From: Gammaproteobacteria bacterium
Lineage (GTDB): Bacteria > Pseudomonadota > Gammaproteobacteria > Thiohalomonadales > Thiohalomonadaceae
Length of the DNA stretch: 45,316 nt
Assembly: GCA_003252455.1 (NCBI GenBank)
Contig: QKED01000040.1
Coordinates: forward strand, 1 to 45,316
Direction of reading: 5' to 3'
The notes under the pieces were generated by a model, which saw nothing but the letters and a program-made list of their open reading frames with translations, was not told the origin of the DNA and ran no database searches. Position numbers and translations under genes: made by a program. Shown piece after piece: positions 16,380-25,443 of this stretch. The first letter of the stretch is position 1. Every line of letters starts with the position of its first letter.

Positions 16380-16395
16380 TGTGAAGTCTTTCACA
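16380..16395. promoter_or_regulatory. CRP/Vfr-type binding site
   Basis: TGTGAAGTCTTTCACA matches the CRP-family consensus TGTGA-N6-TCACA at all ten defined positions. It lies in the 178-bp gap between the pilR stop and the PhnD-like start, 111 bases before the PhnD-like ATG. On that strand a weak TTGCAT (16397-16402) and TAGACT-like hexamer flank it, so the site would overlap the promoter spacer. That geometry fits repression better than classical activation. The regulator itself is not in this window. Confidence 0.5.
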
Positions 16396-16447
16396 GATGC
16401 AAGATATTGTTACGGATACGGAACGTTTCGCAAAAATGCCCGCCTGA

Positions 16448-17857
16448 TCACTCCAGATCGAGCTTTTTCAGCCGATAGCGCAGGGCGCGGAAGGTGAGTC
16501 CAAGGAGCTTGGCGGCGGCGGTCTTGTTGTGCCGGGTCTTCTCCAGGGTGTTGAGGAGTACCTCCTTTTCCAGGTTCTCCAGATAGCTCTCCAGGCCGAT
16601 CTGTTCCGGGTCGAGCCCGTTGGCGGTGTAGATCGGTTGTGCGTTGTTCGGTTCGGGTGGGGCCTCGTGCAGCTCGCAATAGCGCTCGGGCAGGCGCAGG
16701 TCCTCGACGCGAATATGGTTGGCGTCGCACAGGGTGGTGGCGCGCTCAAGGATGTTTTCCAGCTCACGTACATTCCCCGGGAAGGGGTAGTGCTGCAGCG
16801 CCTCCAGCGCCTCGGGTTCGAGGTGCGGGGTGGTCACCCCGAGCTGTGCGGCGAGGCGGTTGAGCAGGCTTTCGACCAGCTCGGGGATATCCTCGGGGCG
16901 CGAGCGTAGACAGGGCACCTGGAGCTCGATCACGTTGATACGGTAGTAGAGGTCCTCGCGGAATAGCCCGTCGGCCACTAGATCGGCGAGGCTTTTGTGT
17001 GTGGCGCTGAGGATGCGCACATCCACGTGCAACTCCTTCTGCGCCCCCACCGGGCGCACCGACTTCTCCTGGATCGCGCGCAGCAGCTTCACCTGCATGT
17101 GCAGCGGCAGGTCGGCCACCTCGTCGAGGAACAGGGTGCCGCCGTGGGCGCTCTGGAACAGACCGAGCTTGTCGGCGTGGGCGCCGGTGAAGGCCCCCTT
17201 CTTGTGGCCGAACAGCTCGCTCTCCATCAGTTCGCTGGGGATGGCGCCGCAGTTGACCGGGACGAAGGGCGCTTCTGCACGCGGCCCCTGGGCGTGGATC
17301 AGGCGTGCCACCAGCTCCTTACCGGTGCCCGATTCGCCGCTGATATAGACCGGCGCCTGGGAGCGGGCGAGCTTGCCGATGAGGGTGCGGATCTCGCCCA
17401 TCTTGGTGGAGCGGCCGAGCAGTCTTAGCCTCTCGCCCCCGTCGGGGGGTTGGGTGGCGTGGGGTTTGTCATCCGGCCCCTCATCGCTCAGACGCAGGGC
17501 ACTGGTGACCAGTTCGCGCAACACCTGTAGCTCGACGGGCTTGGTGACGAAGTCGAAGGCGCCCGCCTTGAGCGCCTCGATGGCCGAGTGCATGTTGCCG
17601 TGGGCGGTGATCATCGCCACCGGCAGTTGGGGGTAGTGCTGCTGGATGTGGTGCACCAGCTCGATGCCATTGCCGTCGGGCAGGCGCATGTCGGTGAGGC
17701 AGAGGTCGAACGGCTGCTGACTCAGCCGTGTGCGGGCCTGGGCGAGGTTCTCCGCACAGCGGCAGTCGAGCTGCATGCGGCGCAGGGTCATCTCCAGCAG
17801 TTCTCGGATGTCGGGCTCGTCGTCCACCACCAGGACGCAGGGTTGCTTATCGCTCAT
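16448..17857 (-). CDS. pilR: Sigma-54-dependent response regulator PilR
   Basis: This is a 469-residue NtrC-family activator. The receiver domain (about 6-120) has Asp56 as phosphorylation site in LTDMRLPDGNG. The AAA+ domain (about 147-385) has Walker A GESGTGKE (174-181), the sigma-54-contacting GAFTGA (221-226) and Walker B TLFLDE (to 246). A Fis-type helix-turn-helix closes the protein, ending ALRYRLKKLDLE. The partner kinase gene lies 16 bp upstream. PilR normally activates the major pilin promoter with sigma-54; no pilin operon is in the window. It is also the only sigma-54 activator visible here, and several sigma-54-type promoters lie in the polysaccharide cluster 17-23 kb away. A role for PilR there is possible but unproven. 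Confidence 0.94.
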   Translation of the reverse strand: MSDKQPCVLVVDDEPDIRELLEMTLRRMQLDCRCAENLAQARTRLSQQPFDLCLTDMRLPDGNGIELVHHIQQHYPQLPVAMITAHGNMHSAIEALKAGAFDFVTKPVELQVLRELVTSALRLSDEGPDDKPHATQPPDGGERLRLLGRSTKMGEIRTLIGKLARSQAPVYISGESGTGKELVARLIHAQGPRAEAPFVPVNCGAIPSELMESELFGHKKGAFTGAHADKLGLFQSAHGGTLFLDEVADLPLHMQVKLLRAIQEKSVRPVGAQKELHVDVRILSATHKSLADLVADGLFREDLYYRINVIELQVPCLRSRPEDIPELVESLLNRLAAQLGVTTPHLEPEALEALQHYPFPGNVRELENILERATTLCDANHIRVEDLRLPERYCELHEAPPEPNNAQPIYTANGLDPEQIGLESYLENLEKEVLLNTLEKTRHNKTAAAKLLGLTFRALRYRLKKLDLE

Positions 17858-17873
17858 AAGGATCCTTGTCGTG

Positions 17874-19475
17874 CTAGCTCACCTGGTGCTTATGTTCCGG
17901 GAAGAGCAGTCGGAAGCTCGCCCCGGGCGCCGCCTCACTCAGGTAGGTGAGGTGGCTGCGGTTGCACTCGGCCATCTCGCGGGCGATGTAGAGGCCGAGG
18001 CCGGTGCCGCTGGCGTCGTTGGTGAAGAAGGGCTCGAAGATGTGCCCCTGGTCAGCACTGGAGATGCCGGGTCCGTCGTCGCTCACCTCCAGGTAGCCGC
18101 GACCGTTCTTCAGGTGGCCGCAGCGCAGGATAACCAGGCCCCGTTCGATGTCGATATGGCGCAGTGCGTTGTCGCACAGATTGCCCAGGATCTGCTGTAG
18201 ATGGGTCGGGTCGAACATCACCTGCAGCGGCTCATCGCACACCACGCTAAACCGCGCAGTGAGGTGGGGCCTGCCTATACAGTACTCGGCGACGAAGTGT
18301 TCGAGCCAGGTGTGCAGATCGAGTAGGGCCGGTTGTGAGCGGTCGCGGCGCCCCAGTTGCAGTACGTTCTCGATGATCGCGTTCATGCGCTGCGACTGGT
18401 TGGCGATGATCTGGGTCAGGCGCTGGTCCTGTGCGTCGCTGTTCGGCGATTCGGCGAGCAGCTCGGAGGCGTGGCTGATGGCGCCGAGGGGGTTGCGGAT
18501 CTCGTGGGCGATGCTGGCGGTCAGACGCCCGAGCGAGGCGAGCTTGAGCTGCTGTGCCTGGAAGTTGCTGGTGGTCACGTCCTCTAGGAAGATGAGTGTG
18601 CCGCTGTCGCTGCCGATGCGCATGAAGCGCGGGATGAAGTCGTGGCTGCTGCCGACGAAGCGCATCGGCGAACTGGCACGCTCTTGACCTTGATACCACG
18701 CCTCGTAGCGCTGGCTCAGCTCCGCCGAGAGGTGCGGCAGGTAGTGCTCGTCCACCTCGCTGCGGTCGAACAGGTCGTTCACCGCGGCGTTGCGCAGGTG
18801 GATACGCTGGTGGCGGTCCACCACCAGCACGCCGGTACGCATGTGCTGGATGATGTACTCGGTGAGCTGCGACATGTTGGCCAGGTCCACCCCGCGCTGC
18901 GCGGCCAACGCCTCGCTCTCGCGCGCCCTGCGTGCCAACACGTGGGCGAGCATGGCGGTGGTGAAGAGGGTGATACCGAGGAACCCCGCGTGGGGGTAGC
19001 TGAAGTTGGTCTGGTCGAGCTCCAACAGGGAGTAGGTCTGTTCGATGAGTACCGCGATGGTGGCGATGGCGGCGAACAGCCCCGCCGTGCGCCCGGCGGT
19101 GATCATGGCGCCGTTGGCCACGCTCACCACCATGAGGATGCCGAGGCCGCTGGTGACGCCACCGCTGGCGTGCATCAGCAGGGTGAGGACCACCACATCC
19201 ATCAACATGTGGCTGGTGAGTTGGAGGTCGAAGTGGGGGCGCCGCAGCGATAGCAGCAGCTCGGCGAATAGCGCCAGGCCGAGGTAGGCGAAGCTGGTAT
19301 AAAAGAAGAGCGTGTGGTCACTGCTACCGAGCGGCGGCGGGGCCGGGGCGCGGTAGGTGAGCAGGCAGAAGGCGGCGGAGAGGGCCAAGCGGTAGAAGTT
19401 GAAGACCCGCAGGGCCCCCCACGCCTGTTGCTGGTGCAGTTGGGTTTGGGGGGCGGGGCCGAAGGTGACGCGCAT
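17874..19475 (-). CDS. pilS: Sensor histidine kinase PilS
   Basis: This is a 533-residue sensor kinase with six hydrophobic segments in the first 180 residues. A PAS-like region (about 205-305), HisKA with His324 in SIAHEIRNPLGA, and a HATPase domain with LGNLCDNALRH, DDGPGI and GTGLGLYIA follow. The membrane layout and pairing with PilR identify PilS, which in pseudomonads senses pilin in the membrane and controls pilin transcription. The ATG at 19475 is chosen; a longer frame to 19670 would overlap the upstream gene and adds a low-complexity Arg/Pro-rich leader. The upstream PP0621-like stop lies one base before the start, so the three genes PP0621-like, pilS and pilR form one unit. Confidence 0.93.
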   Translation of the reverse strand: MRVTFGPAPQTQLHQQQAWGALRVFNFYRLALSAAFCLLTYRAPAPPPLGSSDHTLFFYTSFAYLGLALFAELLLSLRRPHFDLQLTSHMLMDVVVLTLLMHASGGVTSGLGILMVVSVANGAMITAGRTAGLFAAIATIAVLIEQTYSLLELDQTNFSYPHAGFLGITLFTTAMLAHVLARRARESEALAAQRGVDLANMSQLTEYIIQHMRTGVLVVDRHQRIHLRNAAVNDLFDRSEVDEHYLPHLSAELSQRYEAWYQGQERASSPMRFVGSSHDFIPRFMRIGSDSGTLIFLEDVTTSNFQAQQLKLASLGRLTASIAHEIRNPLGAISHASELLAESPNSDAQDQRLTQIIANQSQRMNAIIENVLQLGRRDRSQPALLDLHTWLEHFVAEYCIGRPHLTARFSVVCDEPLQVMFDPTHLQQILGNLCDNALRHIDIERGLVILRCGHLKNGRGYLEVSDDGPGISSADQGHIFEPFFTNDASGTGLGLYIAREMAECNRSHLTYLSEAAPGASFRLLFPEHKHQVS

Positions 19476-19476
19476 A

Positions 19477-19734
19477 TTAACCCCTGGGCCCGAGGTGCTG
19501 GTGCTCGGCACAGCAGTAGTAGTGGTCGGCCTCACCCGCCCCCTCTCCACCGAGCGCCTCGCCGCGCGGTAGGTGGACTCCGCACTGGGCGCAGCGCACC
19601 ATCTCCTGCGCCTGGCGCTCGACCTGGGGGGGCGTGCCCGAGGCCCCGTGCCGGCCGCCCCGCCGGGCACTGCGCCAGAGCTGCAGTAGCAGCCAGACGA
19701 CGGCGACGATGATGAGCAGGCGGAGCAGATTCAT
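19477..19734 (-). CDS. PP0621-like small membrane/zinc-ribbon protein
   Basis: This 85-residue protein has an N-terminal span (about 2-20), an Arg/Gly-rich linker and a Cys-rich end. The Cys sites are CAQC at 48-51 and CC at 74-75, followed by EHQH, a pattern consistent with a small metal-binding ribbon. This matches the PP0621-type family often found in front of pilS in gammaproteobacteria, to my knowledge without an assigned function. It ends one base before the pilS start and is probably its co-transcribed first gene. I infer a membrane-tethered zinc ribbon. Confidence 0.8.
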   Translation of the reverse strand: MNLLRLLIIVAVVWLLLQLWRSARRGGRHGASGTPPQVERQAQEMVRCAQCGVHLPRGEALGGEGAGEADHYYCCAEHQHLGPRG

Positions 19735-19814
19735 AGGTGGCCCTGTGTCGATGAATGGCCATTCTAGGTCCAGTGGGGTGGTGGGGCCAAGCGCGTAGGG
19801 GGGCGAGCGGTGTT

Positions 19815-19829
19815 GCCCCATTTTGGGGC
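19815..19829. other. Short hairpin between divergent units
   Basis: GCCCCA and TGGGGC form a six-base-pair stem with a TTT loop in the 228-bp gap between the PP0621-like gene and sucC. It is not followed by a U-run on either strand, so it is not a standard terminator. The region is otherwise G-rich with no gene I can support. Confidence 0.3.
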
Positions 19830-19897
19830 TAGGCGGGTGGTGGGGTGCGTGCCGGGGTGCGACTCTGGCTGTGTTGCCCTCCCAGGGTGCAGGCCCT

Positions 19898-19926
19898 TTG
19901 CCAAGCTGCCCCGCATGTAACAAAAT
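19898..19926 (+). promoter_or_regulatory. Sigma-70-type promoter for sucCD-nadE
   Basis: TTGCCA (19898-19903, five of six to TTGACA) and CAAAAT (19921-19926, four of six to TATAAT) are separated by exactly 17 bases. The predicted start near 19933 gives a leader of about 30 bases before sucC. Confidence 0.45.
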
Positions 19927-19962
19927 AGCGGTTTTACCCGTCAGCAAAGGGTGCAGTGGCAG

Positions 19963-21132
19963 ATGAATTTGCACGAATACCAGGCCAAACGGCTGTTCAA
20001 CGACTACGGTATCCCGGTTCCCGATGGGCGGGTCGCCTCCAGTGTGCATGAGGTAGAGGCGGCGGCCCAGGCCCTGGGTGGCGGGCGCTGGGTGATCAAG
20101 GCCCAGGTGCACGCCGGTGGTCGTGGCAAGGCCGGGGGCGTGGCCCTCGCCGACTCCATGGAGGCCCTGCGCGGCCACGCGGACCGACTGCTCGGCACCC
20201 ATCTGGTGACCCATCAGAGCGGCCCCGAGGGGCAACCGGTCAACCAGGTGCTGGTCGAGAAAGTGAGCGCTATTGCCCGCGAACTCTATCTGGGCGTGGT
20301 GGTGGATCGCGCCTCACGGCGCATCGTCTTCATGGCCTCCAGCGCCGGTGGCATGGATATCGAGGAGGTGGCCGCCGCCACCCCGGAGAAGATCATCCGC
20401 GTCGCCGTCGACCCCATCGCCGCGCTCCAACCCTATCAGGCGCGGCGTGTCGCCTTTGCCCTCGGTCTGCAGGGTGATGCGGTGCGCCAACTGACCCGCA
20501 TCATGCAGGGGCTCGGGCGCCTGTTCGTGGATAAGGACGCCAGCCTGGTGGAGGTCAACCCCTTGGTGCTGACCGACGAGGGCAATCTTCTCGCCCTCGA
20601 CGCCAAGCTCAACATCGATGGCAACGCCCTCTACCGCCAGCCCGAGATCCTCGCCCTGCGCGACCCCTCACAGGAGGATGAGCGCGAGTACCGCGCCCAG
20701 CAGCACGACCTCAACTACGTGCGCCTCGACGGCGATATCGGTTGCATGGTCAACGGCGCCGGTCTGGCCATGGCCACCATGGACCTGATCAAGCTGCACG
20801 GCGGCCAGCCGGCCAACTTCCTCGACGTGGGTGGCGGCACCACCGCCCACAAGGTGGCCGAGGCGTTCAAACTCATCAGCTCCGACGAGAAGGTGCGTGC
20901 CATCCTGGTCAACATCTTCGGTGGCATCGTGCGCTGCGACCTCATCGCCGAGGGCATCATCGCCGCGGTGAAAGAGGTGGGTCTCTCCCTCCCCGTGGTG
21001 GTACGCCTGGAGGGGACCAACGTGGAGCAGGGCAAGCAGATGCTGGCCGAGAGCGGCCTCGACATCATCACCGCCGATGGACTCACCGACGCCGCCCAAA
21101 GGGCGGTGGCCGCCGCAGGAGACGCCCAATGA
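19963..21132 (+). CDS. sucC: Succinyl-CoA synthetase beta subunit
   Basis: This 389-residue ATP-grasp subunit of succinyl-CoA ligase works in the TCA cycle: succinyl-CoA + ADP + Pi = succinate + ATP + CoA. The start at 19963 gives the family's usual [12 protein letters not shown]; a GTG at 19951 adds four odd residues. The ATP-grasp region includes [18 protein letters not shown], and the metal-binding [11 protein letters not shown] with a later [13 protein letters not shown] is standard. Length is normal for the family. It overlaps sucD by four bases (ATGA) and appears to be co-transcribed with nadE. No 2-oxoglutarate dehydrogenase genes are alongside, unlike in E. coli. Confidence 0.97.
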   Translation: MNLHEYQAKRLFNDYGIPVPDGRVASSVHEVEAAAQALGGGRWVIKAQVHAGGRGKAGGVALADSMEALRGHADRLLGTHLVTHQSGPEGQPVNQVLVEKVSAIARELYLGVVVDRASRRIVFMASSAGGMDIEEVAAATPEKIIRVAVDPIAALQPYQARRVAFALGLQGDAVRQLTRIMQGLGRLFVDKDASLVEVNPLVLTDEGNLLALDAKLNIDGNALYRQPEILALRDPSQEDEREYRAQQHDLNYVRLDGDIGCMVNGAGLAMATMDLIKLHGGQPANFLDVGGGTTAHKVAEAFKLISSDEKVRAILVNIFGGIVRCDLIAEGIIAAVKEVGLSLPVVVRLEGTNVEQGKQMLAESGLDIITADGLTDAAQRAVAAAGDAQ

Positions 21133-22004
21133 GTATTCTGGTCGACAAGCACACCAAGGTGATCTGCCAGGGCTTCACCGGCAAGCAGGGCACCTTCCAC
21201 TCCGAGCAGGCGCTCGCCTACGGTACGCGCATGGTCGGTGGCGTCACCCCCGGCAAGGGGGGACAGAGGCACCTCGACCTGCCGGTGTTCGACACCGTGC
21301 ACGACGCAGTGGCCGAGACCGGCGCCGAGGCGACGATGATCTACGTGCCTGCGGCGTTCGCCGCCGATGCCATCCTGGAGGCGGCGGATGCGGGCATCGA
21401 GACCATCGTCTGCATCACCGAGGGGATCCCGGTGCAGGAGATGCTGCGGGTCAAGGCGAGCCTCGCCGCCTACCACCCCGACGTGCACCTCATCGGTCCC
21501 AACTGCCCCGGCATCATCACCCCCGGCCAGTGCAAGATCGGCATCATGCCCGGTCACATCCACCTGCCCGGGCGCATCGGTATCGTCTCGCGCTCCGGCA
21601 CCCTCACCTACGAGGCGGTCAAGCAGACCACCGACACCGGCCTCGGCCAGAGTACCTGCGTGGGCATCGGTGGTGACCCGATCCACGGCATGAACTTCAT
21701 CGAGTGCCTGTGTCGCTTCGAGCAGGACCTGAAGACCGACGGCATCATCATGGTCGGCGAGATCGGCGGTACCGCCGAGGAGGAGGCCGCCGAGTTCATC
21801 AAGCAGCACGTGAGCAAGCCGGTGGTGGCCTACATCGCTGGGGTCACCGCCCCTCCCGGCAAGCGTATGGGCCATGCGGGCGCCATCATCGCCGGGGGCA
21901 AGGGCACTGCGGCGGAGAAGTTCGCCGCACTCAAGGCCGCCGGGGTGCACGTGGTCGACTCCCCCGCGTTGATGGGCGCAAAGATGGTGGAAGCCCTTGG
22001 CTGA
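21129..22004 (+). CDS. sucD: Succinyl-CoA synthetase alpha subunit
   Basis: This 291-residue subunit carries the CoA-binding domain and the catalytic phosphohistidine, His249 in [15 protein letters not shown]. The N-terminal Rossmann part has [18 protein letters not shown] and the CoA/phosphate region includes [12 protein letters not shown] and [12 protein letters not shown]. It partners SucC in the same reaction. The ATG overlaps the sucC stop and its own stop overlaps the nadE start by eight bases, indicating tight coupling. Length and all motifs are as in the family. Confidence 0.97.
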   Translation: MSILVDKHTKVICQGFTGKQGTFHSEQALAYGTRMVGGVTPGKGGQRHLDLPVFDTVHDAVAETGAEATMIYVPAAFAADAILEAADAGIETIVCITEGIPVQEMLRVKASLAAYHPDVHLIGPNCPGIITPGQCKIGIMPGHIHLPGRIGIVSRSGTLTYEAVKQTTDTGLGQSTCVGIGGDPIHGMNFIECLCRFEQDLKTDGIIMVGEIGGTAEEEAAEFIKQHVSKPVVAYIAGVTAPPGKRMGHAGAIIAGGKGTAAEKFAALKAAGVHVVDSPALMGAKMVEALG

Positions 22005-23627
22005 GGCCCGCCCGCTGCTGCGCGTCGCCCTCGCCCAGCTCAATCTGCTGGTCGGGGCCATCGACGCCAACACCGATCAGGTGGTCACCGCCGCCCGGCG
22101 TGCGCGTGACCAACTGGGGGCCGATATCATCCTCTTCCCCGAGCTGACCCTCACCGGCTATCCGCCCGAGGACCTGCTGCTGCGTCAGGGGCTCGGGGGG
22201 CGGGTCGATCAGGCCGTGGCGCGGCTCAAGGCCGAGGTGCATGGAATCACCTTGGTAGTGGGGCTCCCCTGGCGTACCGAGGAGGGGCTCTACAACTCCG
22301 CGCTGGTGCTGCGGGACGGTGAACAGCTGGCGCTCTATCACAAGCAGCGCCTGCCCAACTACAGCGTGTTCGACGAGGTGCGCTACTTTATCTCCGGCAG
22401 TGAGCCGGCGTTGTTCACCTGCAACGGCGTCAAGCTCGGCCTCACCATCTGCGAGGATGTGTGGCGCCCAGAGAGCGTCCAGCTCGCCGCCCTCGCCGGT
22501 GCCGAACTGATCCTCAACCTCAACGCCTCACCCTACCATCAGGCCAAGGGGGTGGAGCGCGAGCGGGTGGTGGCCCAGCGCATCGTCGAGAGTGGTGTGC
22601 CGCTGGTCTATGTCAATCTGGTGGGTGGGCAGGACGAGCTGGTGTTTGATGGCGGCTCCTTCGTCATGAATCATCGTGGCGAGCTGTGCCAACGCGCCCC
22701 TGCGTTCGAAGAGGGGTTGTTCTCTGTGGACTGCAACCGCCTCGCTGGGCGGGTCGAGGTGGAGGCGGGGGTGGTCGAACCCGAACTGACGCCTCTCGCC
22801 AGCGTCTACCGCGCCCTGGTCATGGGTACCCGCGACTATGTGGAGAAGAACGGCTTCCCCGGCGTGGTGCTCGGCCTCTCCGGTGGCATCGACTCGGCGC
22901 TGACCCTGGCCATTGCCGTGGATGCCCTCGGCGCCGACCGGGTCGAGGCCGTGATGATGCCCTCGCGCTACACCGCCGACATCTCCGAGAGCGATGCCGA
23001 GGCGCAGGCCAATCTGCTCGGCGTGCGCTACACGACGCTCTCGATCGAGCCGCTGTTTCAGGCCTTCCTCGCCTCTCTGGCCGGGGAGTTCGCCGGTACC
23101 GAGCCGGATATCACGGAGGAGAACCTCCAGGCGCGTTGCCGTGGCGTGCTGCTCATGGCCATCTCCAACAAGCAGGGCTGGATGGTGCTCACCACCGGTA
23201 ACAAGAGTGAGATGGCGGTGGGTTACTCCACCCTCTACGGCGATATGGCCGGCGGCTTCGATGTGCTCAAGGATGTGCCCAAGACCCTGGTCTTCCGCCT
23301 CGCCGAGTACCGCAACAGCCTCGGGGCGGCGATCCCGCAGCGGGTCATCGACCGCCCCCCCAGTGCCGAGCTGGCACCGGACCAGAAGGATGAGGACAGT
23401 CTGCCACCCTACGCGGTGCTCGACGCCATCCTCGAACGCTACGTCGAGCAGGACCAGTGCGCCGAGGAGATCATCGCCGCCGGTTTTGCCCCGGCCGAGG
23501 TGGAGCGGGTGATCCGCCTGGTGATCCGCAACGAATACAAGCGCCGCCAGGCACCCCCCGGGGTACGCATCACCCGGCGTGCCTTCGGCCGTGATCGGCG
23601 CTACCCCATCACCTCGGGGTATCGCGC

Positions 23628-23631
<4 letters not shown>
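21997..23631 (+). CDS. nadE: Glutamine-dependent NAD+ synthetase
   Basis: This 544-residue two-domain enzyme amidates nicotinic acid adenine dinucleotide to NAD+ using glutamine and ATP. The N-terminal nitrilase-type glutaminase (about 7-260) has the triad Glu49 ([15 protein letters not shown]), Lys116 ([12 protein letters not shown]) and Cys152 (TICEDVW). The C-terminal synthetase has the ATP pyrophosphatase loop LSGGIDSA (294-301) and a [11 protein letters not shown] loop further on. The start is a TTG at 21997 overlapping sucD; later ATGs would remove the conserved start of the glutaminase. The sucCD-nadE arrangement means NAD+ supply and a TCA step share one transcript. Confidence 0.95.
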
Positions 23632-24051
<420 letters not shown>

Positions 24052-24059
24052 GCCCCTCT

Positions 24060-24082
24060 GGGTGGCCCTCTACCGGCCACCC
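24060..24082 (+). terminator. Hairpin after glnB, possible terminator
   Basis: GGGTGGCC (24060-24067) and GGCCACCC (24075-24082) form a perfect eight-base-pair stem with a seven-base loop, nine bases after the glnB stop. No U-run follows, so termination would be weak or factor-assisted. Confidence 0.5.
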
Positions 24083-24442
24083 AATCCCCCCTTGGGCCAT
24101 GGCGCCTGCTGCTTCTGTGATGATTTTTCTCACCATTAGGGGTGATAGCCTAGGCCAGATTGCCGATATGTGACCAAATAGATGGATCTCGCTCACGCTA
24201 AACGGTGATCCTACAGATTGCCTCTAAGGGTCACCCTGAGTTCCTGGTCTAATCGCCAGACAGCGCCTAGGGTTATCTGACCACCTATCCCTTTGCAGGT
24301 CCGCCCATCCGGTCGGTACCGTGACAGCAGTGACAGGCATCAGCATCGTGCACAGCCACCCCAACCCCGTACCGCGCCGTTCCCCCTTGGGACGCCTCGA
24401 TCTGGCGGTTGGTCCTATGCTGCACGTGGCGCGAGGAGGCCG
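24083..24442. other. Gene-free stretch with an imperfect repeat
   Basis: No convincing gene lies between the glnB hairpin and the HD protein. GGTGATAGCCTAGGCCAGATT continues to TGCC at 24141-24164, and GGTGATCCTACAGATTGCC at 24204-24222 repeats it with a five-base deletion. A small dyad AGGGTCACCCT sits at 24227-24237. These may be regulatory sites for the downstream gene. The base composition is somewhat less GC-rich than the neighbouring genes. Confidence 0.4.
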
Positions 24443-25435
24443 ATGTTGAACCATCCCGGCCAACTCTCCGACCCGCTCGAATTCCGTGATTACCCGGGGA
24501 GCAAGCTCTCCGACCTGCTGCCTATGGACCAGCCCCTGCTGGTCAAGGTCGAGGTGGTGCGTATCCTGGAGAGCATGGTACCCGGCATCAATGTGGATGG
24601 CCTAGAGCGCACCTTCGACCTGGTCTGGCGCCTCTACAGCGGCCACTACCCCGGTTATCGCGCCTGCAATACCGGTTTTCACGACTTCTTCCACACCACC
24701 GATGTGCTCTTGGCCCACGCCCGTCTGATCCACGGGGCGGTGATCGACGGCTTCGAGGTGACTGCGCGGCAGATGGAGTTGGCGCTCATCTCGGCCCTGC
24801 TGCACGACGTGGGCTATATTCAGACCCTCGATGACCGTGTGGGGCGTGGGGGCAAATACACCCTTACCCACGTCACCCGGGGCTGCCTCTTCGCCGCCGA
24901 CCACGCGCACGAGTTGGGGCTGCGTGGGGAGGAGGTGCTGCACATTCAGGCGATGCTACGCTACACCGACCTCGGCATTCCCAGGGATGAACTCGGTGCC
25001 CCCGACGCCCCCACCGAGCGTCTCGGGCGTATGCTCGGGGCCGCCGACCTCATCGGTCAGATGGCCGATCGCACCTATCTAGAGAAGCTTCCCTACCTCT
25101 ACGAGGAGTTTCGCGAGGGTAACCTCGATGGCTACGCCTCGGTGGAGGAGTTGATGCACCGCACCATCGACTTCTATGCGGTGATCTTCCCTCGCCTCGA
25201 CTGGCTGGAGCACAACGCCAGCCGTTACTACCGCCTGCACTTCAACGCCATCTGGGGCGTCGACCAAGACCTCTATCGGCTGGCCATCGAGCGGCACAAG
25301 AACTACCTGAGCGAGTCCCTGGTGCAGCATGGCCAACCGCGCCTCTTTTTGCGCCGCCAGGTCAACCTCCCCCCCGGCCTGGTCGATAGTTCCGTCCAGA
25401 CCTATCCCATCGACCTGCCCCCAATCCCCGAGTAG
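24443..25435 (+). CDS. HD-domain phosphohydrolase, class I PDEase-like
   Basis: This 330-residue cytosolic protein has a metal-dependent HD-type catalytic domain. FHDFFHTTDVLLA (residues 79-91) matches the [YF]HNxxHxxDV motif of class I cyclic nucleotide phosphodiesterases. ALLHDVGY (118-125) supplies the HD pair, and the later LRYTDLGIP and LGAADLIGQM supply further ligand-like Asp residues. The substrate might be a cyclic nucleotide, but HD proteins vary widely, so I do not assign it. The ATG at 24443 follows GAGGAGG; a longer frame from 24293 lacks support. The gene stands alone after glnB and converges with the nuclease gene nine bases beyond its stop. Confidence 0.82.
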   Translation: MLNHPGQLSDPLEFRDYPGSKLSDLLPMDQPLLVKVEVVRILESMVPGINVDGLERTFDLVWRLYSGHYPGYRACNTGFHDFFHTTDVLLAHARLIHGAVIDGFEVTARQMELALISALLHDVGYIQTLDDRVGRGGKYTLTHVTRGCLFAADHAHELGLRGEEVLHIQAMLRYTDLGIPRDELGAPDAPTERLGRMLGAADLIGQMADRTYLEKLPYLYEEFREGNLDGYASVEELMHRTIDFYAVIFPRLDWLEHNASRYYRLHFNAIWGVDQDLYRLAIERHKNYLSESLVQHGQPRLFLRRQVNLPPGLVDSSVQTYPIDLPPIPE

Positions 25436-25443
25436 GCGGCGCC

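Noticed and set aside
19476-19670. N-terminal extension of PilS by 65 residues
   Set aside because: The added part is low-complexity Arg/Pro-rich, overlaps the PP0621-like gene and would precede the normal membrane start.
20715-22073. Minus-strand open frame opposite sucC/sucD
   Set aside because: It is an Asp/His/Gly-rich shadow with no family resemblance; the plus-strand genes are certain.
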